From the NCBI RefSeq assembly GCF_042684865.1, contig NZ_JBHUML010000002.1:1612001-1676000 (forward strand): a stretch of DNA of 64,000 nt. Direction: 5' to 3'. Below, piece by piece: positions 8,456 to 17,025 of this stretch; position 1 is the first letter of the stretch; every line of letters starts with the position of its first letter. The DNA comes from Salibacterium lacus (lineage in GTDB: Bacteria; Bacillota; Bacilli; Bacillales; Marinococcaceae). The position numbers and the translations under genes are program-made. The notes below the pieces were generated by a model. The model did no database searches, was not told the DNA's origin, and was given only the letters and a program-made list of their open reading frames with translations.

Positions 8456-9046
8456 TTACAACGTACGGTTGACTTCAAGGCCGCGGACGTCAAACGAAAT
8501 GTCGGAGCGCTGTCGCAGGTAGTGCTGTACTTCCCAGCGTGGAATGTTGGTCTCCGGTTCGTGCGTCTGTACATCATAACGGGTCTGCGGCCGTTCGACA
8601 TCAAAGCGGACGTCATGCGGTTCCACTTCAAATTTCACCGATTCTATGCTTTTTGGAATCCAGCCGGGTTCGAGTTCGTGCTCAAACATACGACCGTTCT
8701 TTTTTGCCAGCTGGGCGAATACTTTGCCCCCGCCCCCGTTTTCATGAATGGCTTTTATCTGTTCGCCTTCGCGGGCGGTCTTGGCCATGTATTCCGAAAC
8801 GTTCTGTTTCGCTTCCTGCAGCCACTGGCTTTGCTGCTCGAGCGGAGGGACCATGCCTTTCTGCCTTCGCGCTTCCGACTGATCGATGTGTACTTTTGCC
8901 GGCTTGATGGAGATATCCACCGTGTCATGAAGGTTCTGTTCGATGTTCACCTCAGCCGGGCGCTGCTTCATTTGCATCGGCGGTCGTGAAATATTGGTGC
9001 CGATTCTGGCATCTGTTGTCCGTATTTCAACCATCGGCATGTTCAT
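8456..9046 (-). CDS. yviE: DUF6470 family protein (YviE-like)
   Basis: A 196-residue protein starting MNMPMVEIRTTDARIG, in the position of yviE in B. subtilis (between flgL and fliW). The sequence alternates short basic and acidic segments with repeated 'VEPHDVRFDVERPQTRYDV'-like strands near the C-terminus, and has no signal peptide. The molecular function is unknown; conservation of the position suggests a flagellar role. It has a strong ribosome site (GGAGG, 8-base spacing). Confidence 0.85.
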   Translation of the reverse strand: MNMPMVEIRTTDARIGTNISRPPMQMKQRPAEVNIEQNLHDTVDISIKPAKVHIDQSEARRQKGMVPPLEQQSQWLQEAKQNVSEYMAKTAREGEQIKAIHENGGGGKVFAQLAKKNGRMFEHELEPGWIPKSIESVKFEVEPHDVRFDVERPQTRYDVQTHEPETNIPRWEVQHYLRQRSDISFDVRGLEVNRTL

Positions 9047-9066
9047 TCACACCGCCTCCTTATTCG

Positions 9067-10137
9067 TTAACGCAGGAAATCCATAAGTGTTGGCTGGATG
9101 ATACGTGCGCCTGAAGAAAGCGCGGCCTGATGCACATTTTCCTGACTCATCAGGTTCATGATCACTTTCTCCATATCGGCGTCTTCGTTCTCCGACATGA
9201 TTTCTTCTGCTGTTACTTCCTGCTGACCGAGCCGGTTTTCAATCATTTCCACGCGGTTCTGGCGGGCACCGACTTCCGCACGCTCGTTTACGATGTTATC
9301 GATGTGATTGTCCATCGTGTCAAGATGGTTTGAAATTTCTTCTGACCCAGCGTTTTCATCACGAAGTGTAGCGCTGAGGCTGGTGAGATCCTGAAAAAGA
9401 CCATTCTGGAACGTGTTTTCCGGATTGGAGTTTACCGGCATTTTCACGCCCTGCATGACTTCCATTTCTACATCATTTGTATTTGCATCAGTACGGGTCA
9501 TTACTATTTCTTCTTTATTTACCGCATCGGCGGTCCCATTTTTGGAGATTCCGGTTAAGTTCCCTTCCCCATCATAATTCAGCTCAATCGTATTACCCGC
9601 ATCGTTTTCAAACTCCGTGCCGCCGTTGTGCTCGTACACTTCCCCATCATTGATGACCTGATAAGCAGCAAGATCCGCATCTGCTCCTTCTTCCGGTTTA
9701 AGAACAGGGGGAGTCGTTGTTTCGGTTCCATTAAATATATGTTTGCCATTCACCTCAGAGTTCGCCATGTCCGCAACATGCTGTGTCAGCTGCGTGACTT
9801 CTTCAGCTATATTTCCACGCTGTCCTTCTTCATAGGAACCATTCGCGGCCTGAGTCGTCAGTTCACGTACACGCTGCATGGCATCAGTCGTCTTACCCAG
9901 CGCGGAATCGGTGGAATCCATCCAGTTATTCACTTCCCCGACGTTACGCTGAAACTGCTGAATCTGGTTCGTTTCCCCGCGGTACCGGATGCCGCTCATG
10001 GCAACGACCGGATCCTGGGAAGCTTTTGTGATCTTTTTTCCGGTGGAGAGCTGTTCCTGCAGCACACCCATCCGCTCGAAACTCTGATTGAGGTTATTAA
10101 GCGAATTCTGTGCCAGCATCGATTGAGTTACCCGCAT
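9067..10137 (-). CDS. flgL: Flagellar hook-filament junction protein FlgL (HAP3)
   Basis: The protein has a flagellin-like N-terminus (MRVTQSMLAQNSLNNL, LSTGKKITKASQDP) and C-terminal helix (NRVEMIENRLGQQE, ending PTLMDFLR). It forms the adaptor between hook-associated FlgK and the filament. I start it at the ATG at 10137, which has GGAAGG eight bases before it; an in-frame GTG three codons upstream has poor spacing. It follows flgK by 26 bases. Confidence 0.95.
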   Translation of the reverse strand: MRVTQSMLAQNSLNNLNQSFERMGVLQEQLSTGKKITKASQDPVVAMSGIRYRGETNQIQQFQRNVGEVNNWMDSTDSALGKTTDAMQRVRELTTQAANGSYEEGQRGNIAEEVTQLTQHVADMANSEVNGKHIFNGTETTTPPVLKPEEGADADLAAYQVINDGEVYEHNGGTEFENDAGNTIELNYDGEGNLTGISKNGTADAVNKEEIVMTRTDANTNDVEMEVMQGVKMPVNSNPENTFQNGLFQDLTSLSATLRDENAGSEEISNHLDTMDNHIDNIVNERAEVGARQNRVEMIENRLGQQEVTAEEIMSENEDADMEKVIMNLMSQENVHQAALSSGARIIQPTLMDFLR

Positions 10138-10163
10138 GGGGGTCACCTTCCTTCATTCACGTA

Positions 10164-11717
10164 TTATCTTCCGACGCGTCCCATGTTATTGATAATCCGG
10201 TCGAGCATTTCGTCGACCGCGGTAATATTCCGCGCGGCTGCGTTATAGGCCTGCTGAAACTTAATCATGTTCGTCATTTCTTCGTCGAGCGAGACACTGC
10301 TCACTTCCATACGGCGGCTGTCGACATTGTCGCGAAGCGTGGCGCTGTTATCCATCATCTGCTTTGCTTCCGCCGTCTGTACCCCGTATTCGCCTATGAG
10401 GGACTGGTACTCCTCGTCGAAATGATCTTCTTTGATGTTCGAGAGTTCTGTCGCATTGGAACCATCTCCGGCGTTACCATCCGAGGAAGCGGCTATTTTA
10501 TCCGTATCCTCTTTAATCGCATCCGTCACTCCTATGTTGGAGGCAGCATCTTCACTGGAACCGGCATTAACATTAAAAAAAGCCGGGGTTCCTGCGTCAG
10601 TTGAGTTATTCAACCCTTCTCCTTGTTCATGCTGATCATTGAACTCCGTGGCAAAATCATGAGCAAGTTGGTCGAGTTGATTTTTCAGATCCGGATACGT
10701 GCCGCTTAAATCATTCCCTTCTGCATCCACTCCATCATGCATCTCAAGCATTCCGGCAAGCGATCCCGGAGATTCTTTTATGTCTATGGAGTCTATATCT
10801 TCACCGGTTCCATTACCATTTTCCCAGTTCAAAGAGACGTCACCAATTTCGTCGGAGTCTTCCTCTATTCCAATCGAGCGGTGATCCAAGTTTTCACCGT
10901 CTATAAGCTTCAACTCCGTATCAGCGTTTCCATCGCCGTTGGAGTCGTATGTCATCCGCTCTCCATCACCATTAAGAAGATAAACGTTCACTTTACCTTC
11001 CGCGACATCACTCGCGAGACCCTCGGGTTCCATTTTCTCCACTTCGATATTCATCCGCTTCGACAAATCATCGAGGAGGCGGTCGCGCTCGTCGTACATA
11101 TCATTGGGCACCTGCCCGTTCGGTTCAACATTGCCGATCTGTTTGTTCACGCTGTTGAGGTTGCTGAGCAAAGAGTTGATCTCGTCTTCATTGGTTCCGA
11201 TCTGGTTGGCAAGATCCGCTTTGTTGGACTCGAGCGTGTCGGACATGTAATTGAACGAATCCGCAAGCGCGACGCCCCGTTCTTTCACGACCGCGCGGGC
11301 TCCGGAGTCTTCGGGGTTCGTTGATAAATCCTGCAGGGCATCGTAAAACTGGTTCATCCGGCTGGAGAGTCCCTGATCCGACGGTTCATTCAGCAGTTCT
11401 TCCGTCCGCTCAAGCGAAGAGTGGCGGGCTTCCCAGTACCCCGACTGGGCGTTTTCGCCGCGGAACTGCTGGTCGAGATAGCCTTCGCGGATGCGCTGGA
11501 CGGATTCGGCCTCCACACCGGTTCCGATCTGCCCCGGCATCTGCGGCGCATTGCGGGCGGCGGCTGGATAAGGTTCCGTCTGTCCGAAATTGACGCGCTG
11601 GCGGCTGTACCCATCTGTGTTGGCGTTGGAAATATTATGGCTGGTCGTTTGCAGCGCCGCCTGCTGGGTTCTCATGCCGCGGCTCGCTGTCTCTAATCCA
11701 TGAAACGTGGACGTCAT
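10164..11717 (-). CDS. flgK: Flagellar hook-associated protein FlgK (HAP1)
   Basis: The 517-residue protein shows the rod/hook signature at the start (GLETASRGMRTQQAALQ, then NISNANTDGYSRQRV) and the C-terminal FQQAYNAAARNITAVDEML motif. The central region (about 230-450) is highly acidic and Asp/Asn rich, typical of surface proteins of salt-adapted bacteria. It joins the hook to FlgL. The dedicated chaperone gene flgN is immediately upstream. Confidence 0.96.
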   Translation of the reverse strand: MTSTFHGLETASRGMRTQQAALQTTSHNISNANTDGYSRQRVNFGQTEPYPAAARNAPQMPGQIGTGVEAESVQRIREGYLDQQFRGENAQSGYWEARHSSLERTEELLNEPSDQGLSSRMNQFYDALQDLSTNPEDSGARAVVKERGVALADSFNYMSDTLESNKADLANQIGTNEDEINSLLSNLNSVNKQIGNVEPNGQVPNDMYDERDRLLDDLSKRMNIEVEKMEPEGLASDVAEGKVNVYLLNGDGERMTYDSNGDGNADTELKLIDGENLDHRSIGIEEDSDEIGDVSLNWENGNGTGEDIDSIDIKESPGSLAGMLEMHDGVDAEGNDLSGTYPDLKNQLDQLAHDFATEFNDQHEQGEGLNNSTDAGTPAFFNVNAGSSEDAASNIGVTDAIKEDTDKIAASSDGNAGDGSNATELSNIKEDHFDEEYQSLIGEYGVQTAEAKQMMDNSATLRDNVDSRRMEVSSVSLDEEMTNMIKFQQAYNAAARNITAVDEMLDRIINNMGRVGR

Positions 11718-11745
11718 GCTCTCTCCTCCTGTTTTTTAAGGGTTA

Positions 11746-12240
11746 TTATGCTTTGGAATCAAAAATCGAAAAGCCGTCTCTCTTTTTTGGTTTCTGTTCA
11801 TCCGGATGGCTGTAATGCACCGCTTCCGGGTCCGGCTGGATCATATCCAGGGTCATCTGCACGAACTGGCGCGAATCCTCCACCATCTGCCGGTTTAACG
11901 CTTCCTTGCTGCGGAGGGAGGCCATTTCCTGCAGAAGACCCTGCTGCAGCTGCAGGAGCGGCTCATGATGACCTTCGGGAAGGTACTGAAGAAGAACGCT
12001 GACCGTCCCTTCTGTTTCACCGGCTTCCCGGCTTTTTAGATAGGAATCCACGGCCTCCTGCCGTTCTTTCTCCGTTTGTTCTATCGCGCGGATCTGTCGG
12101 CTCTCCTGTTTCAGAAGCTCTGCCAGTTCCTTCGTCTGGTTCGACTTGATCAGTTCCGTTTTCCGGGCGGACATCGTATTCAGTTCTTTATGCTGCTGCA
12201 CAAGTCGGGCCATCGTTTCAAAAATGGCTTTTACGGACAT
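11746..12240 (-). CDS. flgN: FlgN-family flagellar export chaperone
   Basis: A 164-residue, largely helical protein (yvyG position in B. subtilis). It begins MSVKAIFETMARLVQQHKEL and has the long amphipathic helices of FlgN, the cytoplasmic chaperone for FlgK and FlgL. The gene order flgM-flgN-flgK-flgL is canonical. Sequence conservation in this family is low, so the call rests on length, helix pattern and position. Confidence 0.85.
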   Translation of the reverse strand: MSVKAIFETMARLVQQHKELNTMSARKTELIKSNQTKELAELLKQESRQIRAIEQTEKERQEAVDSYLKSREAGETEGTVSVLLQYLPEGHHEPLLQLQQGLLQEMASLRSKEALNRQMVEDSRQFVQMTLDMIQPDPEAVHYSHPDEQKPKKRDGFSIFDSKA

Positions 12241-12275
12241 AAGCTACCCCGCTTTCTATCCAGAACAGACACCGA

Positions 12276-12545
12276 TTATTTACCGGACCAGAAATCCAGA
12301 AATTTCTGTGCGGACTCCTGTGCATCGAACTTGTAGTTTCCGGAGCGCACGTCGTTTTTCAGTTCTTCGATCCGCTCACTGCGCGCCGTTTCGATATCGC
12401 CGCTCTGCTGCATCTGCTTGGCCTGGCTTGATATTTCCACTTTGTCTTGTTCCTGCTGCTGTGTTTCCGGTTTCCCTTGACGCTGGGCGTCGGCTTGTTT
12501 TTGATACGGGTTGTTGACCGATCCTAGTGGATTGATATTCAACAC
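12276..12545 (-). CDS. flgM: Anti-sigma-D factor FlgM
   Basis: A protein of about 88 residues that binds and inhibits the flagellar sigma factor until hook completion. It contains the family's INPLGSVNNPYQKQ start, the DKVEISSQAKQMQ motif and the C-terminal RSGNYKFDAQESAQKFLDFW region that contacts sigma. The longest frame begins at an ATG at 12569, but the strong site GGGAGGT lies just before GTG 12545 and TTG 12542, and either of these gives the better family match. The GTG is used here. Confidence 0.92.
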   Translation of the reverse strand: MLNINPLGSVNNPYQKQADAQRQGKPETQQQEQDKVEISSQAKQMQQSGDIETARSERIEELKNDVRSGNYKFDAQESAQKFLDFWSGK

Positions 12546-12650
12546 GCTCACCTCCCTGTATCGTTTCATCTATAATAAAGTTAATGGTATCTCACCTGTA
12601 TCATTTATTATATCGGAAACAATGCGCCGGTTTTAACCGGTACAAATGTC

Positions 12651-13073
12651 TCAATTCAGGCGGTTGTCCATGGAATGATAGGTCTGGTGGCGTTTTCTTT
12701 CTTCTTCCTCTTTCTCCAAACGCTCTTTTTCCCGCTCTTCTGCCTGCAGACCACTTTCGATGCCGCTTTTGCAGGAGGAACATATCCGGCCTTCCCTTAT
12801 GGGACTTCCGCACGATTCACACGAATACGTCAGATTCGGAAACTGGTTCAGGTGAATGCGTCCTTCTTTAATAAAACGTGTAATGTCCTCTTCCGGTACG
12901 CCGGTTCCTTCCACGACTTCCTCCATTTTAGCCTTCCGGTTATCGCGTTTTCGGATGAATGTGTATACTTTCTGAAACATATCTTCTACTTCTTTGTGGC
13001 ATTTATTGCATACCGGCCGCAGGGATTTAACGAAGAGATCCCCGCAGCGCGGGCAGTTTTCCAGACTCTGCAC
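12651..13073 (-). CDS. yvyF: YvyF-family flagellar operon zinc-ribbon protein (TIGR03826)
   Basis: The 140-residue protein has two CxxC pairs near the start (CPRC, CNKC) and two more later (CESC, CSSC), giving two likely zinc ribbons around a small helical segment; the C-terminus is a charged helix. It occupies the yvyF place between comFC and flgM. It starts at GTG, with GGAGG seven bases upstream. The function is unknown; a B. subtilis link to flagellar gene expression is only positional here. Confidence 0.85.
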   Translation of the reverse strand: MQSLENCPRCGDLFVKSLRPVCNKCHKEVEDMFQKVYTFIRKRDNRKAKMEEVVEGTGVPEEDITRFIKEGRIHLNQFPNLTYSCESCGSPIREGRICSSCKSGIESGLQAEEREKERLEKEEEERKRHQTYHSMDNRLN

Positions 13074-13092
13074 GTCATGTCCTCCTTTTTTT

Positions 13093-13812
13093 CTATCCTC
13101 TTATCAGTGTAATGGAACATACATCGGCCGCACCGTTTTCCACAAGAGGAAGCGCTGCTTTTCTAAGTGTCAGTCCCGTGGTGTATATATCGTCAAAAAG
13201 GACAAAATGTTTACCTTCAATGTCTTTTTTATCCACCCTCAGCTCAAACGGCCGCGACGTAGAAGAGAGCCGCTCCGCCCTTGATTTCTTGCTTTGTTTT
13301 TCTTCATGGGTCGAGCGCACGAGAATGTCGGCCGGCTGCGGGGTGCGGCGCAGCGACAAGCCGGCAGGGGTGGTAAACGAGGCAAGGATGGCAGCCTGGT
13401 TAAATCCTCGTTCCTGCAGGCGCTGCGGACTGAGAGGCAGCGGAACCGGCACCGCACCGGCAGCATAGGTGAGGTACAGTTTACGGATCCGGTGGCGAAA
13501 CGATGCAGCAAGCACAGCGTCTCCCCTGTATTTCCAGAGCGCCGTCCAGTCCTTCATCGCGTCATTGTACGGAAAGAGGGAAACATTCCGGCGGAGAATC
13601 CCCCGCCAGTGCGGATCGGCTTCCCAGCGCTCACAGTCCATGCAGCGGCCGGGATGTTCCACTGGCCGGCTGCACGTCTTACAGGCCGGCTCCTGAATCG
13701 GTGTAAAGAGGGACCGGCACGCCCGGCACAACCCTGAATGGTCAGGGAATAACAGGGTTCTCCAGCTTGCAGTGGATGTGTCGGGACTCCCGCAGTACAG
13801 GCATTCTGCCAT
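13093..13812 (-). CDS. comFC: ComFC-family late competence protein (phosphoribosyltransferase fold)
   Basis: The 239-residue protein has an N-terminal cysteine cluster (CLYCGSP, CRAC, CKTC, CMDC) that would bind zinc, and a C-terminal phosphoribosyltransferase domain with the PRPP loop VLFDDIYTTGLTL. ComFC supports transformation together with the ComFA helicase. Its start lies one base after the comFA stop, so the pair is co-translated. The small comFB gene that separates them in B. subtilis is absent. Confidence 0.93.
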   Translation of the reverse strand: MAECLYCGSPDTSTASWRTLLFPDHSGLCRACRSLFTPIQEPACKTCSRPVEHPGRCMDCERWEADPHWRGILRRNVSLFPYNDAMKDWTALWKYRGDAVLAASFRHRIRKLYLTYAAGAVPVPLPLSPQRLQERGFNQAAILASFTTPAGLSLRRTPQPADILVRSTHEEKQSKKSRAERLSSTSRPFELRVDKKDIEGKHFVLFDDIYTTGLTLRKAALPLVENGAADVCSITLIRG

Positions 13813-13813
13813 A

Positions 13814-15331
13814 TCAGCGCTGCACCTCTTCTCTATTCATTGACGTAATATGACGTTTTGCCGCGGTCATCGTCTCTGTCTTTCCTGCGTGAAAAAAGAC
13901 GACATCCCCATCTGGATGATTTGCACTTCTACCGGCTCTCCCGGCTATTTGAACGAGGGCGCTTTCTGTAAAAATGGCAGCTTCCGCGCCGAGGACGGCG
14001 ACGTCTACGTTTTCAACCGTCACGCCGCGCTCCATGATGGTCGTTGTCACAAGGAGCGGCACGTCTCCTTTCCGGAAACGGCGGACGGTGTCATGGCGGT
14101 TGTCGTCGGTGCTGTGTACCCCTTCGACAGCCGGTTCGATTGTTTTCAGGGCAGCTTCGACCTGTTCGAGCACAGAAATGGAAGGAACAAATAAAAAGGC
14201 AGGGGTCCCGCTGTCGATGCGCCCGCGGCACCAGTTTTCCACCGCGGCGGGGAGGCGGCCTTTCTGAAGCAGCCGTTTCCATGAAGCGGCCCACTGGAAA
14301 CGCGGCACCGGGAGCGGATATCCGTGATAACGGCGGGGGATGCGCACGCATGGAAGCTGCTTTCTTTTTACCTGCCGCTGGAGAGAGACAGGGGGTGTTG
14401 CTGTCAGCCGGATAAGAGCGGCATCCGGACGGGCGGCTTTGGAGACAGCGTACACAAGCGATTCATCGGCCGAGTAAGGAAAAGCATCGACCTCATCGAT
14501 GATGACCGTGTCAAAAGCGTCTGTGAACCGCATGGCCTGGTGGGTGGTGGCTGTTATGATCCGGGCCGCTTTCTGTTTATCTTCACTTCCGCCATACAGC
14601 GCAGCAAGAGGAATGTCCGGAAAGGCAGCTTGGAGTCTTGGTGCCAGTTCAAGAACCACATCGGTGCGCGGGGCGGCGATCAGAACGGTTCCGCCGAGCT
14701 CCAGTGCTCGTGCGATACCTTCGAAAAGCACCTCTGTTTTGCCTGCTCCGCAGACCGCCCAGATTAATATTTCTTTTTTTTCTTCCACAGCCTGTACGAC
14801 GGCGCCGGATGCTCTCTGCTGGCCGGGGGAGAGGGTTCCCTGCCACTGAAGTACTGGTTTGTCCGGCTTTGGATAAACAGGGGAAGCGGTCCAGGAATAA
14901 AGAATGGAACACGCGCAGATTCTTCCCATCTTTACGCAGTGGCGGCAGTAAACGCACTGCCGTCCGCAGCGGGCACATGGAATAGTACCGAAACGGTCCC
15001 GCTTGTTGTTCCCGCAGCGCCGGCATTGGTATGTTTTTTTGTATGGAACGAGACCGGGACGCGCCTGCATCCAGCCCGCGAGAAGGAGTGATTTCAATGT
15101 ATGGGGATCGGTGTCTATTTCGTCGAAAAGCAGTTCTTTGCCGCTGTCGCGTTCCTGCAGATAGTGGTACGCGGCAGGGAGAGGCGTGCCGGGGTTGGGG
15201 GAGAAAGGCAGCATGGGGAGGCGGCTGATTACGTCCGGACCGGCAGTCATCTGCATGGTTTGCTCCACCCAGGGTACGGGCAGACAAACCGGATCCGGAC
15301 GACCGGGAACAACCGCATGCACAACATCCAT
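13814..15331 (-). CDS. comFA: ComFA, DEAD-box-type ATPase for DNA uptake
   Basis: A membrane-associated ATPase of about 505 residues that helps pull single-stranded DNA into the cell. It has a four-Cys-pair zinc finger (CRRCGNN, CARCGRQCVYCRHC), Walker A (CGAGKTE), the DEAD-like box IIDEVDAFPY, motif III TATPP and the C-terminal helicase motif QIAGRAGR. The frame is open far upstream into degV, but only the ATG at 15331 has a good ribosome site (AAGGA, 8 bases); this leaves 16 bases after degV. It is slightly longer than B. subtilis ComFA (463). Confidence 0.93.
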   Translation of the reverse strand: MDVVHAVVPGRPDPVCLPVPWVEQTMQMTAGPDVISRLPMLPFSPNPGTPLPAAYHYLQERDSGKELLFDEIDTDPHTLKSLLLAGWMQARPGLVPYKKTYQCRRCGNNKRDRFGTIPCARCGRQCVYCRHCVKMGRICACSILYSWTASPVYPKPDKPVLQWQGTLSPGQQRASGAVVQAVEEKKEILIWAVCGAGKTEVLFEGIARALELGGTVLIAAPRTDVVLELAPRLQAAFPDIPLAALYGGSEDKQKAARIITATTHQAMRFTDAFDTVIIDEVDAFPYSADESLVYAVSKAARPDAALIRLTATPPVSLQRQVKRKQLPCVRIPRRYHGYPLPVPRFQWAASWKRLLQKGRLPAAVENWCRGRIDSGTPAFLFVPSISVLEQVEAALKTIEPAVEGVHSTDDNRHDTVRRFRKGDVPLLVTTTIMERGVTVENVDVAVLGAEAAIFTESALVQIAGRAGRSANHPDGDVVFFHAGKTETMTAAKRHITSMNREEVQR

Positions 15332-15347
15332 CGGCATCTTCCTTTTT

Positions 15348-16220
15348 TTAGTGGGATAAAAGACAGGATTCAGAAGGCAGTCTGCACCAGCCGATGCCAA
15401 GACCGCCTTCTCCCAGATGCGTACCGATGACCGGCCCGAACCAGCCGGTATCCACTTCGACATTGGGATACGCATCCGTCAGCTGCTTTCGGAGACTGTC
15501 CGCTTTCTCCGGCCGGTTGGCGTGAATCACCGTGGCCCGTACCGGTTCGCCGGTCCGGGCATCTTCATCAAACAGCTGCAAAACACGGTTCCACGCTTTA
15601 TTTTCTGTGCGCACCTTTTCAAACGGAACAATCAGCCGGTCGTCAAAATGCAGGATGGGCTTGATTTTAAGCAGACTTCCAACGAGAGCCTGCGCGCCGT
15701 TCAAACGTCCTCCGCGGTGGAGATGGTTCAAATCATCCACGATGAAATACGCCCGTGTCCGCTGTTTCATTTTATCAAGCCGCTTTAGAATCGTTTCCGG
15801 ATGCCCGCCGCTGCGCGACATCGCAGCCGCTTCCAGCGCGAAGTAACCCTGGGGCATGCAGCTGATTTCAGAATCGAAAACATACACGTCCAGGCCTTCG
15901 ACTTCCTCTCCGGCAGCGGATGCGGTCTGAAAGGTACCACTGATGCCGCTTGAAAGTGTAATGACTATTGCGGCATCATACTGCCGGGCCAGGGTTTCAA
16001 ATGTTTCGATGAACAGACCTGGTGCAGGCTGGGAGGTCGTCGGCATGTTGGACGTCGTTCTCAGTTTTTCATAAAAAGCTTCCGTGGAAAGTTCTACTTC
16101 TTCCTGAAGGGCCTGTCCGTCAAAAATAACGTGGAGCGGGAGCACCGTTATACCGTTTTTCTCTGCTTTTTCTTTCGGCAGATAGGCTGTACTGTCTGTC
16201 ACAATGGCAGTCGAAGTCAT
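15348..16220 (-). CDS. degV: DegV family fatty-acid-binding protein
   Basis: The 290-residue protein begins TSTAIVTDSTAYLPKE, the DegV start, and contains the LSSGISGTFQTA loop and HRGGRLNGAQALVGSLLKIKPIL segment that bind a fatty-acid head group. DegV proteins act as FakB-type carriers in acyl phosphate formation. It is in the conserved position between degU and comFA. The C-terminal GTHLGEGGLGIGW motif is intact. Confidence 0.94.
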   Translation of the reverse strand: MTSTAIVTDSTAYLPKEKAEKNGITVLPLHVIFDGQALQEEVELSTEAFYEKLRTTSNMPTTSQPAPGLFIETFETLARQYDAAIVITLSSGISGTFQTASAAGEEVEGLDVYVFDSEISCMPQGYFALEAAAMSRSGGHPETILKRLDKMKQRTRAYFIVDDLNHLHRGGRLNGAQALVGSLLKIKPILHFDDRLIVPFEKVRTENKAWNRVLQLFDEDARTGEPVRATVIHANRPEKADSLRKQLTDAYPNVEVDTGWFGPVIGTHLGEGGLGIGWCRLPSESCLLSH

Positions 16221-16254
16221 AGCAGGACCCTTTCTTTTTTCCGTTGGATCGGTA

Positions 16255-16950
16255 TTACCTTACTTTTACCCAGCCTTTTTTAATGGACTCTACAACGGCC
16301 TGGGTGCGGTCGTTGACGTTCATTTTCTGTAAAATATTGCTCACGTGGTTTTTAACGGTTTTTTCGCTGATGTAAAGAGTCTCGCCGATCATCCGGTTGC
16401 TGTAGCCATCCGTCATCAACTGCAGCACTTCACATTCACGCCGGGTAAGAATATGGAGCGGCTTCCGGTATTCGACTTCCTTGTAGCCGATTTCCGCTGC
16501 CGGGGCTTCCACATCGGCATCACCATAAGCCAGGCGCCGGTATTCCTTAATCAGATTATGGGTCACTTTCGGATGGATGTAGGCGCCGCCGCGGCCGACT
16601 ACTTTCACCGCTTCAATCAGGGCATCGGCATCCATTTCCTTCAACAGGTAGCCTGCTGCTCCCGTTTTCAGAACATGGGTCACGTAGGACTCATCGTCAT
16701 GAATCGAGAGGATCAACACTTTCACATCCGGATATTTCCCGATTAAATCGCGTGTTGCTTCCACGCCGTTTGTCCCCGGCATATTCACGTCCATCAGGAC
16801 AACGTCCGGATCGTTTTCTTCAACGAGAGATACGACTTCGTCCCCGTCGTCGCCTTCTGCAACCACTTCGAAGTTCTTCTCCATATCGAGAATGCGTTTG
16901 ACTCCTTCTCTAAATAGCTGATGGTCATCTATAAGTACTAATCGTATCAT
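16255..16950 (-). CDS. degU: Response regulator DegU
   Basis: The protein has a receiver domain (LVLIDDHQLFREG, phospho-acceptor Asp in VVLMDVNMPGTNG near residue 54) and a LuxR-type DNA-binding domain (TRRECEVLQLM, KTVKNHVSNILQKMNVNDRTQ). It controls exoenzyme, motility and competence genes in Bacillus. The longest frame starts at 16983; I prefer the ATG at 16950, which has AGGA seven bases upstream and aligns with the DegU start. It lies downstream of the sensor gene degS. Confidence 0.96.
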   Translation of the reverse strand: MIRLVLIDDHQLFREGVKRILDMEKNFEVVAEGDDGDEVVSLVEENDPDVVLMDVNMPGTNGVEATRDLIGKYPDVKVLILSIHDDESYVTHVLKTGAAGYLLKEMDADALIEAVKVVGRGGAYIHPKVTHNLIKEYRRLAYGDADVEAPAAEIGYKEVEYRKPLHILTRRECEVLQLMTDGYSNRMIGETLYISEKTVKNHVSNILQKMNVNDRTQAVVESIKKGWVKVR

Positions 16951-17025
16951 CTGTTCTTCCTGTTCCTGCATGGATCGTTTCATCCTTTCCTGTTTTCGTC
17001 TCTTCTGTTTTTTATTCTGTTACGT

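Noticed and set aside
10737..11324. 195-codon plus-strand frame opposite flgK
   Set aside because: Composition is that of an antisense shadow of the acidic flgK region; there is no ribosome site or family match.
14044..14415. Several GC-rich frames opposite comFA
   Set aside because: They overlap the clear helicase motifs of comFA and show arginine/serine-rich shadow composition.
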